Shown here: piece by piece, positions 1 through 9,889 of the stretch
Numbering within the stretch: the first letter of the stretch is position 1
Layout: the number at the start of each line of letters is the position of its first letter
Assembly: GCA_022410635.1 (NCBI GenBank)
Contig: JAJVDF010000210.1
Coordinates: forward strand, 1,277,316-1,341,315
Length of the DNA: 64,000 nucleotides
Origin: Tretioscincus oriximinensis
Lineage: Eukaryota > Chordata > Lepidosauria > Squamata > Gymnophthalmidae
Direction of reading: 5' to 3'
Made by a program: the position numbers and the translations under genes
The notes under the pieces: model-generated
What the model was told of the DNA's origin: nothing
What the model saw: the letters and a program-made list of their open reading frames with translations, nothing else
The model's database searches: none

Positions 1-1056
1 CATAATTTTTAGGTTAGCCATATTGGTTATGTAGATCTCTGAATCGCTCTAGCAGCAGTGGCCGTATCTTATTACCATCCGAACCTTGTCCCCCCTCCCT
101 TCCCTCCCCGATCCAGGCCCCTCCCCCACCCAAGGTTGGGAGAGTTGGATAATCCATTGCGGATTCCATCCTGACCGGGTGATCCTCTTCGGACTGCGCT
201 TAGCCGAGCCCGATGGGTAGGCAACTCCTATCTCCCATTTGCCTCTCAAGGTAATATTCCTTCTTATGAGGGTGTACTAAAACCCATTAATTTTCTCTTT
301 TCCTCCTTCTTNCTTATGAATTATCCATACCAGTAACTAATTCCTATAGCATATACAATAATTATTATCTCATATTTATGACATTATATCTTTATCACAT
401 ATACTTCTGAGATATCCCCCTTGGCAATTCCACTATGTATTCATTGTAAGTACTGTCTTTTATATTTCCCTTCTTCTGTATTTAAAAAACTTTTTTGAAG
501 GGAGTATTATTCCAACTTATATAAATGAATTCATTCTGAGAAGAAAATCTAGACAGAGCCATTGTTACAAATCCCTTAACTAATCCTAATTCAGATTCTT
601 TTATGAATGAGTCAGAATTCACTCTAGAATGTGCAGACCACATTTCTAACAATGCTTTGGCTGCAACTGCACACTTTTAATGTGTACTTCCCTTGAAAAC
701 TGGGACAGTATAAATAATAGTGAGGATAGCTCACATAAAGGTGTGTAAATTTAACACCTAACTGCATTCACTGTATTATTCACTCTGTTTCACAAGAACT
801 GTGATCATTATATCTGAACCTCACCCTCTCTTCATCTCTGCGTCAGGACTTCAGAACGTTTCAGAAGGCAACATTGATTAAAGCTTTCCTTTGATTTTTG
901 TGAACCATGGTTTTATCTTCTGAGAATCAAAAATGAAGTTCAAACAGAGGCTTTTAACTGTTGGCTCCCTTTGCCCTTCTGTTTACAGTCCTGATCTTCA
1001 GATAATTGTAACAGAGGTTTGCATTTACAAAGTCGCTACAGGTGAAGAACTGGTCA
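1..1056. other. Unrecognised; GC-rich first 240 bases, then AT-rich
   Basis: Bases 50-245 are clearly richer in G and C than the rest and read open on the minus strand for 66 codons, but the predicted peptide has no domain I recognise. The remainder (250-1056) is AT-rich, unique-looking sequence with no exon, RNA gene or repeat that I can name. Confidence 0.3.
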
Positions 1057-1518
1057 GAGAAAAAAATTCTCTATCACAAAATTCCAAAACCAGGGGCACT
1101 CTTTAAAGCTGATGGGCAGGAGAAATTCAGGTGGAGAAGCAGATGTACTTTTTGACTCAGAAAGTCCTTTGTCTCTGGAATTTACAACCAGAAGAGGAGA
1201 CAGAAATCTGCCTAATTAGCTTTAAGAGTGGGCTAGACAAATTCATGGCAGCCAAGTGTATCAATGGCTAATGGAACAGGTGTCTAGGTACTGCTTTCGG
1301 GTTAGAGAGATAAGCAGTAAACTTCTAAAGGCCAATTACAGAAGGTTTTTGCCTTCTCCTTCTGCTGGAGGATTCACAGAAGCAATTGAATGGCCACTGT
1401 ATGAGACAGAATGCTGACCTACAGCGGGTATATTAGCATGGATGATTTGCCATTTGCATGGATGATAATTTACAAACCAACAAAGCAAATGAAACCATGG
1501 CCTGATCCAGCAAAGCTC
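1057..1518 (+). mobile_element. Decayed CR1 LINE 3' end
   Basis: This stretch aligns by eye with the 3' end of the better CR1 copy at 5190-5606. Shared landmarks in order are the 'TTCTCTATCACA' block, 'GGGCACTC', 'GATGGGCAG', 'GGAATTTAC', the 'AGACAAATTCATGG' block, 'TTGCCTTCT', and the end 'GGCCTGATCCAG'. Several indels and substitutions separate the copies, so this is an older insertion. It carries no useful coding potential. Confidence 0.7.
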
Positions 1519-1530
1519 CACTTATGGACT

Positions 1531-1812
1531 GCATGGATGGCGCAGTCACTAAAGAGACAGGCTCTCATGTGAGAGAATGGATTTTGAGACCCTGGGTCAG
1601 ACATGGGGAGGGATGAACACCTTCTACTAGCCAACCCAGCAATTTGAAAGCAAGGATTGCAAGAAATTGTAACTGACTGTGACTAGATAAATGGGAACCG
1701 CCACAGCCTGGTGNGGAAAATAGAATGTAAGCCATCAGGTGAAAAAAATAATTTGTAAGCTGCTTTGATTTTCTTCAGGTGAGAAAAGCAGGGTATAAGA
1801 ACCCAGTTCTTC
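1531..1812 (+). mobile_element. tRNA-derived SINE (family S1), full length
   Basis: The head contains an A-box-like TGGCGCAGTCA near 1539 and a degenerate B-box about 50 bases on (GGATTTTGAGACC), as in tRNA-derived SINEs with an internal Pol III promoter. The body has the family landmarks GGGGAGGGATGAACACCTTC, CCAACCCAGC, AAATGGGAACC and GCCTGGTG. It ends in a LINE-type tail (GCTTTGATTTTCTTCAGGTG, then GTATAAGAACCC) followed by a (TTC)n run. The same unit recurs at 17597, 17724 (antisense), 33358 (antisense tail), 36487 (antisense), 46198, 48057 (antisense) and 59351. The name S1 is mine. Confidence 0.8.
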
Positions 1813-1896
1813 TTTTTCTTCTTCTTCTTCTTCTTCTTCTTCTTCTTCTTCTTCATCTTCATCTTCATCTTCATCATCTTCATCATCTTCATCATC
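1807..1896 (+). repeat. (TTC)n grading into (ATC)n microsatellite
   Basis: About 45 bases of TTC units grade into mixed TTCATC and then ATC units. The tract begins exactly where the S1 SINE tail ends, so it is probably the expanded SINE 3' tail. It makes a spurious Glu/Asp-rich or Lys-rich reading frame on the minus strand. Confidence 0.9.
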
Positions 1897-2147
1897 TAGA
1901 ACATTTATAAATATATTAAATAGCACTGGGCCCAGGACAGACCCCTGTGGTATCCTATTTGAAACATTCTTCCAATTGGATGTGCCACCATTTATTACCA
2001 CTCTTCGAGTACAATCACTAAGCCAGTTTTGAATCCATCTAACAGTTGTTATGTCAATCTCATACTTTACCTTTTTTTTCAAAGAGGATGGAATGAGATA
2101 CTTTGTCAAATGCAATTGTACTGAAATGATAATATTTCCAAGCATCG
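1897..2147 (-). pseudogene. LINE reverse transcriptase fragment (CR1/L2 group)
   Basis: Read on the minus strand, this encodes part of the RT domain of a CR1-group LINE. The segment runs through a Trp-x-x-Asn-Trp-Leu motif, an Arg-Arg-Val-Val-Ile-Asn strand, and the diagnostic RT motif PQGSVLGP followed by FNIFIN. The catalytic YADD region that should follow is absent: the homology stops at the microsatellite at 1896. The upstream helix (Asp-Lys-Val...) is in another frame, so there is at least one frameshift. It is a short fossil, related to but not identical with the CR1 copy at 3170-5606. It encodes nothing functional. Confidence 0.7.
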
Positions 2148-3169
2148 TTTCAGGTACATTAGAGACAGGTAAGAAAGTTTTTCTTTTGCTTGATTAATAA
2201 TGGAAACTCCATGACTTACATTGGAGTTTTTAAAGATTTTTAATATTCAGCATAAAAACTGGATTCAGAGAGGGTTCTGGGGAAGTTTAAGGATAACTTT
2301 GTGGATACTGCTCTTAAGGCTAATCCAAATGAGGAGAGGCAAAAATAGATTTAATATTCCTTTTGTGCATTATTATCCTCTAAGGAGTTTAAATAATTTA
2401 TCAGAATGTTTATTCTAAGGAATCCAAGAAATATAGGTCTTTTAGACTTAAGACCCATGATGGAATAATTGCTATTTTTCTTAATTTAGATAAGTGTGCA
2501 CCAGTTGAGCCTAAGGCGACTTTGAAGGTTAATGTGGATAAACTTTTTAAAATGAAGATATGGGAAATGAATACATTTTAGAAATTATAGCTTGCAAAGT
2601 TATCCACAGCAGCAGAATGCAACTATTAAGAGGGAAGTTATTTGTGAGGGGAGAAAAATTATCTCTTTTCTAAGCCCAGTAAAAATTGCAATTGCAGAAA
2701 GAAAGAAAAATAGTGTGTATGTTTTATATCCAATAATCAGTTTTCCTTCTCATTGCTTGTTTGGAATCATGAGCTGACAGATTTTGGAAATAGGATTAGA
2801 ATACCTCCCAAAGTATATAGTAGATCCCCTGTTGTCATTTAATTGACTTAGAATTTCAGTGTTACTCTTACTATGTTACTTACCATACCCATACTGTTAT
2901 TTGGCCTCTTTTACTAAATCTTCAGAAGGCAGAAGATTCTTGAAGTTGTCATCTAGTTGTCAATCAGTGGCACTTATCCTCTATGTGATTGTTCAGCTTT
3001 TAGGAGATATTTGGGATTATAATAACATGGAATGAAATCAGAGAAAAATTAAAAGACGACTGGTGCTCTCAATCTGACATAACTGGCTGTATAGATGGGG
3101 TTTGTGGAGATAACTCCACGTGGATCACAAGTGACAAGCAGGAACAGTGTGAATGTTGTGAGATGAGGG
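2148..3169. other. Unrecognised AT-rich sequence
   Basis: No repeat, exon or RNA gene is recognised. Short open frames at 2221-2418 and 2592-2777 have no domain-like features and look like chance. The last 100 bases may be further upstream CR1 sequence, but I could not follow a reading frame there. Confidence 0.3.
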
Positions 3170-3506
3170 CATTTTGGTTCAGACCTTCAAGGGGTGAAGG
3201 TTCACCTTGCTTTTGTGCACAAAAAGTGGCTGGGAGATACATAATTCTTGGATTTAGTCCTAAGTAATGAACAGGGCCTGATACAAGATGTAACTAACTG
3301 ATCCCATAGGAAACAGTGACCACAATACAATAATTTTCAACTTGCCCGTGGATAGAAAATTGTCAAGCAGTTCTAACACAGAAACCTTCAACTTTCACAA
3401 AGGAAATTTTCCCAAAATGAGGAAAATGGTAAAAAGAAAATTAAAAGGGAAAGTGAGAAAAGTCTAGTCCCTTCAAAAAGCGTGGAAACTGTTTGCAAAT
3501 ACAATC

Positions 3507-3818
3507 TTGGAAGCTCCAATAAAATGCATTCCCAAGAGAAGAAAAGGTTCNGCCAAGTCCAAGAAGACACCCGTATGGCTTACCACTGCAGTAAGGGAAG
3601 TCATTAGAATGAAGAGAAACTCATTTAAAAAGTGGAAGGCTTATCCTAGTGAGGAGAACAGAAGGGAGCACAAACTGTGGCAAACCAAATGCAAGGTGGT
3701 AGTCAGTGATGCAAAGAAAAACATTGAGGAGCACATTGCAAAGAATATTAAAAGAAATAATAAGGACTTTTTCAAATACATCAGAAATAAGAATCTTACC
3801 AGAAAAGCAGTTGGATGA
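3507..3818 (+). pseudogene. CR1 ORF2 remnant: endonuclease-RT linker
   Basis: This open segment of 103 codons belongs to the CR1 copy. It has the basic, Lys/Arg-rich linker typical of CR1 ORF2, with a Pro-Val-Trp-Leu motif, a long amphipathic charged helix, and an Asn-Lys-Asp-Phe-Phe-Lys-Tyr-Ile box that precedes the RT domain in the family. A stop at 3819-3821 ends the frame, and the RT continues in another frame. One codon near 3551 contains an N. It is a decayed remnant, not a gene. Confidence 0.75.
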
Positions 3819-4634
3819 CTAGATAGCAATGGACAAAAGGGCATAATCAAGGAGGACGTGGAGATTGCAGAGAAGTTAAATTAATTTTTTGCTTCAGTTT
3901 TCACTGAAGAAGACAAAAGGTGTTTACCTGCAACAGATTTAATTTTCACAGGAAGAACACCAGAGGAATTAAACTGGATAGAGATAACAAGGGAGGAGGA
4001 CCTTGCTAGCTTTAATAAGCTGAACATTTATAAATCCCAAGAGCCATTCATCCAAGAACTCTTAAAGAACTCAAATGTGAAATTGCGGAACTTCTAATCA
4101 AAATATTTAATCTTTCCTTAAGATCAGGCACAGTACCAGTAGATTGGAGAGTAGCTAACGTAACACCAATCTTCAAAAAAGGATACTGGGGTGATCCTAG
4201 AAATTATAGACCTGTCAGTTTAACCTCAGTTCCAAGTAAAGTGTTGGAAACCATAATTATTGACAAAATTACTACATATATGGAGAAACACTCAACTGCT
4301 GAATGAAACTCAGCATGGCTTCTGTAAAGGTAAATTATGCCTTACTAACTTGCTAGAATTCTTTGAGGGTGTTAACAAACATGTAGATAAAAGGGATCCA
4401 GTTGATATTGTATAGATTTTCAGAAAGCTATTGATAAAATCCCTCATCAAAGGCTCCTAAAAAAGCTCCACACTTATGTTATAAGAGGACAGTCTTTGTC
4501 CTGGATTGGAAACTGGCTAAAAGATAGAACACAGAGGATAGTAATAAATGGACAGTTCTCTGTGTGGAAAGAGGTAAGAATTGGGGTACCTCATGGATCT
4601 GTACTGTGACCCCTGCTTTCCAATATATTCATAA

Positions 4635-5048
4635 ATGGATGGTGAGGTAAATAGTGAAGTCGCCAAGTTCGCTAATGACACTAAACAGCTCAGGGTAGTG
4701 AAAAGTGAAAATGATTGTAAGTCACTCCAGACTGATCTATTAAAATTGGGTGAGTGGGCATCAAAGTGGCAAATGCACTACAGTTTAAGCAAGTGGAAAG
4801 TCATGCACATTGGGGCAAAGAACCCCAACCACTTCTACCACTTGATAGGAACCAAGCTTTCTGTGACTGAGCAAGAAAAGGATCTTGGGGTGTTGGTGGA
4901 CAGTTCAATGAAGATGTCGACCCAGTGTGCAGCAGCAGCAAAAATGGCAAATTCCATGTTGAGGATAATTAGGAAAGGAATCGAAAACAAGTCAGCAAAT
5001 GTTGTTTTGCCTCCTTATAAATCTGTGGTGAGGCCGCATTTGGAATAG
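4635..5048 (+). pseudogene. CR1 ORF2 remnant: RT palm/thumb
   Basis: This segment of 137 codons covers the C-terminal part of the CR1 reverse transcriptase. It starts just before the active-site box, which here reads FAND (4668-4679) rather than the catalytic FADD. It continues through Leu-Gly-Glu-Trp-Ala-Ser-Lys-Trp-Gln-Met, then Lys-Asp-Leu-Gly-Val-Leu-Val-Asp, then the Cys-Ala-Ala-Ala-Ala-Lys-Met-Ala-Asn motif of the thumb. It ends at a stop after Val-Val-Arg-Pro-His-Leu-Glu. The matching C-terminal region is present antisense at 43080-43275. The catalytic substitution and the flanking frameshifts indicate a non-functional copy. Confidence 0.8.
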
Positions 5049-5634
5049 AGAACGTGCAGAAAAGGGCAACAAGAACGATCAAGGGTCTGGAGGACGTCTG
5101 GGCCTCTTCAGACTCAAAAGGCAAATGTTTGAGAAGTGATTTGCTTGAAATATATAAAGTAATGCATGGGATGGATAGGGTGAATAGAGAAAAATGTTTT
5201 CTCTATCACACAACACCAGGACCAGAGGGCACTCCTTGAAACTGATGGGCAGAAAAGTGAAAACAGACAAAGGAAAGTATTTTTTCACCCAGAGGATGAT
5301 CAGCCTGTGGAATTTACTTCCTGAAGAGGTGGTGGTAGCTAACAGCATGGATAGCTTCCAGACAGAACTAGATAGGTTTATGTACACCAAGGGTATAAAT
5401 GGGTACTAGGATGGATGTCTGGATTTTGCCTCAGGAATGGAGCAGCAGTCAGGACTCCTGAAATACCATTTGCAGGGAATCAGGAACAGGTGCGTATTTT
5501 GCCTTCTGTTCAGATTGCCCAGGTGGATCTGATGGGCCTCTGTGTGAGAAAGAATGCTGGACTAGATGGGCTCTGGCCCGATCCAGTATGGCTCTTCTTA
5601 TGTTTATGCCTGCTGTGTAGGAAAGCCTGCTTTA

Positions 5635-5882
5635 CAGTTTGGTGTAGTGATTGAGTGTTAGACTCATTCCTGGTAGTCTCCCTGTTCGATTCCCACTCCT
5701 CCATGAAAGCCAGCTGGGTGACCCTGGGCCAGTCACAGTTCTTTGAACTCTCTCAGCCCCACCTACTCCACAGGGCATCTGTTGTGGAGAAAGCAACAAA
5801 AGCTATGTGCGCTGCCTCTGGTTGGCCGCCCTGAGACCTTTGGGTATAGGGCGGGATACAAGTACAAATAAATAAATAAATA
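5635..5882 (+). mobile_element. Sauria-type SINE with L2-like tail
   Basis: The tRNA-like head reads GTGTAGTGATTGAGTG, with a good B-box GTTCGATTCC at 5685. It is followed by the body diagnostic of squamate Sauria SINEs (AGCCAGCTGGGTGACC, CTCTCAGCCCCACCTAC, GTTGTGGAGAAAGC). The 3' end (5825-5882) is not the tail seen in the other copies. It reads CCGCCCTGAGACCTTTGGG, then TATAGGGCGGGATACAAG and (AAAT)n, the end of the L2-like LINEs at 18612, 34339 and 58221. The chimaeric tail suggests mobilisation by the L2-like partner. It lies 28 bases after the CR1 end. Confidence 0.85.
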
Positions 5883-6324
5883 CACAATACTAGACAGCTG
5901 GCTAGAGATAGGCCTATTCCAGCACTCAGCATTGTAGTGACCCCAGCTGTTCATGTAGAGAGCCAGTTCGGAATGGTCACTGCAGAAACCTTTTCTTCTG
6001 GTGTGTGGGAAATCCATGCTTCTGTTCCCTAGGAATTGGCCAATTCCTCAGTTCCTGCTGAAAAACAAGTAAAACCAGAAACTGAAAATATTCAACCCTA
6101 TTAGTCGTACTGAAAAAATTGATCCAAATCTAACTTCTTAATTGTTTCTCCCAGCGACAGAACCTCTTTTTATGAAGTATCACAAATTTTCTGAATGTAA
6201 TTGTACTGCAGTTTCATATATATAATACAGGCCCTGTTTTAATGTTATGAGAAGGAAATAAAAACAAATCACATTTCATAAATGCTAATATTCTTTAAAG
6301 CAAAACAACGCAGTAAAAGTCTTG
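5883..6324. other. Unrecognised sequence
   Basis: Unique-looking, moderately AT-rich sequence between the SINE and an antisense LINE tail. Nothing recognisable. Confidence 0.3.
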
Positions 6325-6405
6325 ATTTGTTTGTTTATTAATTCTAGAAATTTATATTCTGCCTTTATCCAATGGGTCCCAGGCAAGTAAAAAGAAAGTT
6401 AAAAT
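6325..6405 (-). mobile_element. Antisense LINE/SINE tail fragment
   Basis: The order T-rich TTTATTAATT, then TTTATATTCTGCCTTTATCC, then GGTCCCAGGCAAG matches the reversed end of the L2-like LINE tail seen better at 31808 and 34339. Only the tail remains. Confidence 0.4.
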
Positions 6406-6504
6406 ATACAAATTATTAAAATATATTTTAAATATCCCCCCTCTTCATCCCCACCACCACTCCTCCCTGGCAAGACAAAATTATAATTGAAAATAAACTA
6501 TATC

Positions 6505-6570
6505 CTCCTCCTTTTCTTTTCTTTTTCTCCTTCTTTTCCTTCTTCTTCCTCTTCTTCCTCTTCTTCTTTA
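6505..6570. repeat. Pyrimidine-rich (TTC/CTT)n tract
   Basis: Imperfect CTT, TTC and TCC units. It produces a poly-Glu reading frame on the minus strand that has no biological support. Confidence 0.85.
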
Positions 6571-6834
6571 CTGCAAAGTTGAAAAGTATGCTCTTCATTA
6601 ATAAAAATATTTAAAAATTTAGCAAATTGAATTTGAACTTTAATTTGGAATAATATAAAAATACATTGAAAAAGTGATAATGGGGCAAACAAACATTTGG
6701 ATGAGTGAAAATTTGTTTTTTTATGGACTATAATGCATTAAATATGTGTGATAATGATAAATGTTTTTATTCTTATTTAATTGCTGCTGCTTTACCAACT
6801 AGAGCCTATGGATGGAAAGATTCAACAAAGTAGA

Positions 6835-7195
6835 TGGTCCAAAATTGGAAAAAAATATGTAATAATTGAAATAATAAAATTTGACCTGATTAATGAAAAA
6901 AAAAACATTTAGGACAATATTTAGGACAAACAAGTATCCTTGATAATAAACAAAAATGGAATAAATTAATTCGGTATATGGAGGGGAGAGGTCCAGGGTT
7001 CGCAGAGTTTAACTATGGAAAGAATATTTCCCCTAATGAATAAATTGCTGTAAATAAGCACAACCTATAGGAGTGGGAGTGATTTATTTATTTATTGTAT
7101 ATTTTGTGTTGTTTGTAAGTTTTCATTCTTATTTATGTCATGTGTAATTTTGATTTATATAAATTAATAAATGAAAAAATAATGATTAAAAAACA
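6835..7195 (+). mobile_element. Possible L1 LINE 3' end
   Basis: The order resembles the end of L1 ORF2. There is a basic segment with Phe-Asp-Leu-Ile, then a Trp-Asn-Lys-Leu-Ile-Arg-Tyr-Met segment near 6958, then a T-rich 3' UTR (TATTTTGTGTTGTTTGTAAG), and finally an A-rich end with AATAAATG and an interrupted poly-A stretch near 7180. It broadly parallels 54340-54785. Frames are broken. Other LINE families are not excluded. Confidence 0.4.
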
Positions 7196-9776
7196 TTGTT
7201 CTAATTGCCTCTTTGATAAAAGTTCAACCATATGTCCTTGGTGGTAACATTGTCAGGTCTAGTGAAAGCATGCTAGCAAGTGATGAGTGGTGAACAGCTT
7301 AATGTGGAAGAATCAATCATCAACAAACTTCAGCCAAACTTCTATGGTCTTGAAGCAGCCGTAGTGTCATCCGGGAAACCGATCTTACTTTAGCAGGCTT
7401 ACCGGAGAATGATACTATATAGGCTTCTTCCAGACAGCGATGGGAAAATATGGGATCTTGTTAAAAAAAATTGGCTGCAAATTTAAACACGGCCAATGAA
7501 AATCACAGTGTTTACATGAGTTATAGTCTTTTTTTTTTTAAAGAAATTGCATCGTCTTCACACCATTCTTTACTCATATTGCTCTGAGATTTTCTATAGA
7601 CAGTAGAATTCCAATTTGGCTGCGTGACAACTTCGGATACACAATATCCTATCACTGTGCTCAAATGACTATATAATGTTTCATTAAGGACTGTAAATAC
7701 CCATCAAGCTAATCACAAAATTGCTGTTTCAGTGGTTTTAAGGCCATTTAATCTTGGGTTATGATGACAAGGATGAATGACTTTATTATATTAACAGTTG
7801 CCGTTGGCTGTAACACTGAGGGAAAGGTCCTTCCTTCTCTCTTTCCCCCAATCTTTCTTCCTAACCCCCCCCCCCCCCATTCCATCCTATTACAATACCT
7901 TAGCTGGTACAATGGCCAGTGTTTAATTAATGAGGACAGATACACTGGATAACTACTTTCATTTTTCAGAAAGAGATATTTATGTCATCCTTGTCACCTT
8001 ATTAAGAATTCCAGAGTTGCCAGGTATCAGTGAATGTGTAGGACCCTGCCAAATTCTTTCAGAAAAAGACTTGAATTCGTGAAAATGAACAAAATTAGTA
8101 ATCTAAAAGATCTCCAGTGATCTTTAAACTCAAACCAATTTCTCCTCAGTATTCAGTCAACGGACAAACTTTAAACTTGATGTTGTACTTCTGTGAAGAA
8201 ACTTTATTTTGAGCCTACATTTTAACTATCTCCCCATCCTTACCCAGTAGCAACTTTGGGGGGCTGGTGACAGGGGCAGATTGGACAGGGTGACAGGGTA
8301 CCTGATGACAAGTTGGCCCTCCCAGTAGGCATGTGTCCACCCCACCCCCCAAATGAAGCGGGCCCTCCCACATGCTCTGGGTTTTTCTTGTTTTTAAAAC
8401 CTGTTTGGTCCTGTTCGTGTTGTGTACTACAGCCCTGGTACAAGAATTGGAAGTATGAGAATTCTCATACAGAACTCTCATTTGGGATTCTCATACGGAA
8501 TCTCGAATGGGGTAGATCTGAGTCTGGGTGAGGCTAGGGCAGAGTCTGGGGCCAGGATGGGGCCTTGTATGAGCATTTGGCATGTCCATGTATGCACTGT
8601 CATCCCTGCTTTCTCCTTCCTTCCCTCCCTCCCACTGAGCTGCACTACACTATTGTCTAAACAATATCCTTATGGGTGCCCCCCCCCCATTCTCTCCTGT
8701 ATTTGTAGACTCAGTCCACTTCGGGCTGGTGACCACAACACTGGTCATGTCTACATCTTGTTATGATTCCAGTATTATATTGGTATAATAGGCTATATCC
8801 AGTTGAGGTGTAAAATCTGAGTTAAGAAATGCCTCAAAATCACCTCAGGTTTCATTCAGGTGAGCACCTCCATTGCCCTAAAACCACCATCATGTAATTA
8901 ATTGCTTGTTTGATAACTGTCCATAAGAGTGGGAAAAGGCATGTGGAATTTGCAGTGCTTCTGGCAGCCGGTGTGCACTTGTACATGTTACTTGTACGTG
9001 TGTGGCTTTACTTTTTGCTGACCATGAGTGTTGCACCAGCTGAGATGGCAGCATGCTGCAAATGGTGCTACGTTCAGGAAAGGTGCAACAAAAGCTGCTT
9101 TCCCTTGATGTTTTAGAGATCTCATACTGAATTTAGAAAGATACCTTTGCACAAATTCCATACTATGATATTTGAACCTGCATATTAAGATATACTTTCC
9201 TTTTCATACAAGCTGCAGTTCCGTTGTCACAATAATGGTAAAATAATGCCAGATCATTAAAATAAAACTGTGAGACTGAGGGGAAAAAAAACCTTTCCTC
9301 TGGTTTACTGTTCTCAGATACAAACTTCTTCTGCAAATGGACTCGGATAAATCTCAGTGACAAAAGGGAAAAGCCAGGCAGCAATTCTATTAGCACCATT
9401 ATTTTATGGGGTCTCTAACTTAGGTTTGGGGAGGAGGGAATCGAGGAAGGCTAAACAGTGTGAAACCTATATCTCTTATGACAGATGTTGTTTTGCTCCT
9501 CTGAAATTTAGCCTCTCATTCCTTTAGGCTAACTCTTTTATTTCCATCATAACTCACTGCAAGAGAAGAGGTCAGCAGTTTCCTTCCTGAGNTGAAAATG
9601 GAGCATCTCAACAAGGAAGGAAGACTGAGACAAAGTTGAGGCTGCTAAGCTCTGGAAGGTCAGAAAATGCCACGTTCACCCATCAAAAAGGAACATTTCC
9701 TGGACACTGTCCCATAGCTGGCATGGGGGCATGGTTGCCAGTGAAAAGCAAATTAAAATAGCCATAAAGCGTTGCA
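7196..9776. other. Unrecognised 2.6-kb stretch
   Basis: No exon or named repeat. It holds a 14-base C run at 7866-7879, a second C run near 8681, and a perfect 18-base palindrome GTATGAGAATTCTCATAC at 8453-8470 followed by further ATTCTCATAC copies. Overlapping short open frames on both strands at 8215-8766 have no domain-like features. Confidence 0.35.
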
Positions 9777-9889
9777 ATTAGAGATGAGTTGATACTGGCA
9801 CATTTTTTGATAACTCAATATTTATACATCTTTTAAAAGTATATAAAAGTATTGAGATATCTAATGTCAATAGAGAACCTATCTCTAAT
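9777..9889. mobile_element. Small palindromic element, MITE-like
   Basis: The ends are ATTAGAGAT (9777-9785) and its exact complement ATCTCTAAT (9881-9889). Inside, GATAACTCAATATTT is mirrored by a copy around AGTATTGAGATATC. The symmetry over about 113 bases suggests a non-autonomous foldback DNA element. No other copy in the window. Confidence 0.4.

Larger units (their letters stand above)
3170..5606 (+). mobile_element. CR1 LINE, 5'-truncated, 2.4 kb, dead
   Basis: CR1 is a non-LTR retrotransposon whose ORF2 encodes an APE-type endonuclease and a reverse transcriptase. This copy retains the end of the endonuclease (Ser-Asp-His motif at 3315-3323), the linker, the RT domain and the 3' UTR. 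Recognisable RT motifs include YRPVSLTS near 4206 and HGF near 4315. The Gly-Ser-Val-Leu block at 4594 is followed by a stop where Gly is usual. The FADD active-site box at 4668-4679 reads Phe-Ala-Asn-Asp, so one catalytic Asp is lost. The frame is broken by several stops and shifts. The 3' UTR (about 5190-5606) is the segment found alone or antisense at 1057, 15268, 16005, 18258, 24318, 33815 and 42510. The element ends just before the SINE at 5635. Confidence 0.88.

Noticed and set aside
1683..1895. Lys-rich or Glu-rich frames near 1683-1895, 6498-6692 and 17480-17803
   Set aside because: Products of TTC/GAA microsatellite tails of SINEs.
5635..5700. A real tRNA gene at the SINE head
   Set aside because: A- and B-boxes are present but no complete cloverleaf, and a SINE body follows.
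8215..8766. Protein-coding exon in overlapping frames on both strands
   Set aside because: Frames conflict, no splice-site pattern or domain is visible, and the peptides are Pro/Ser-rich, as expected from chance in GC-richer sequence.
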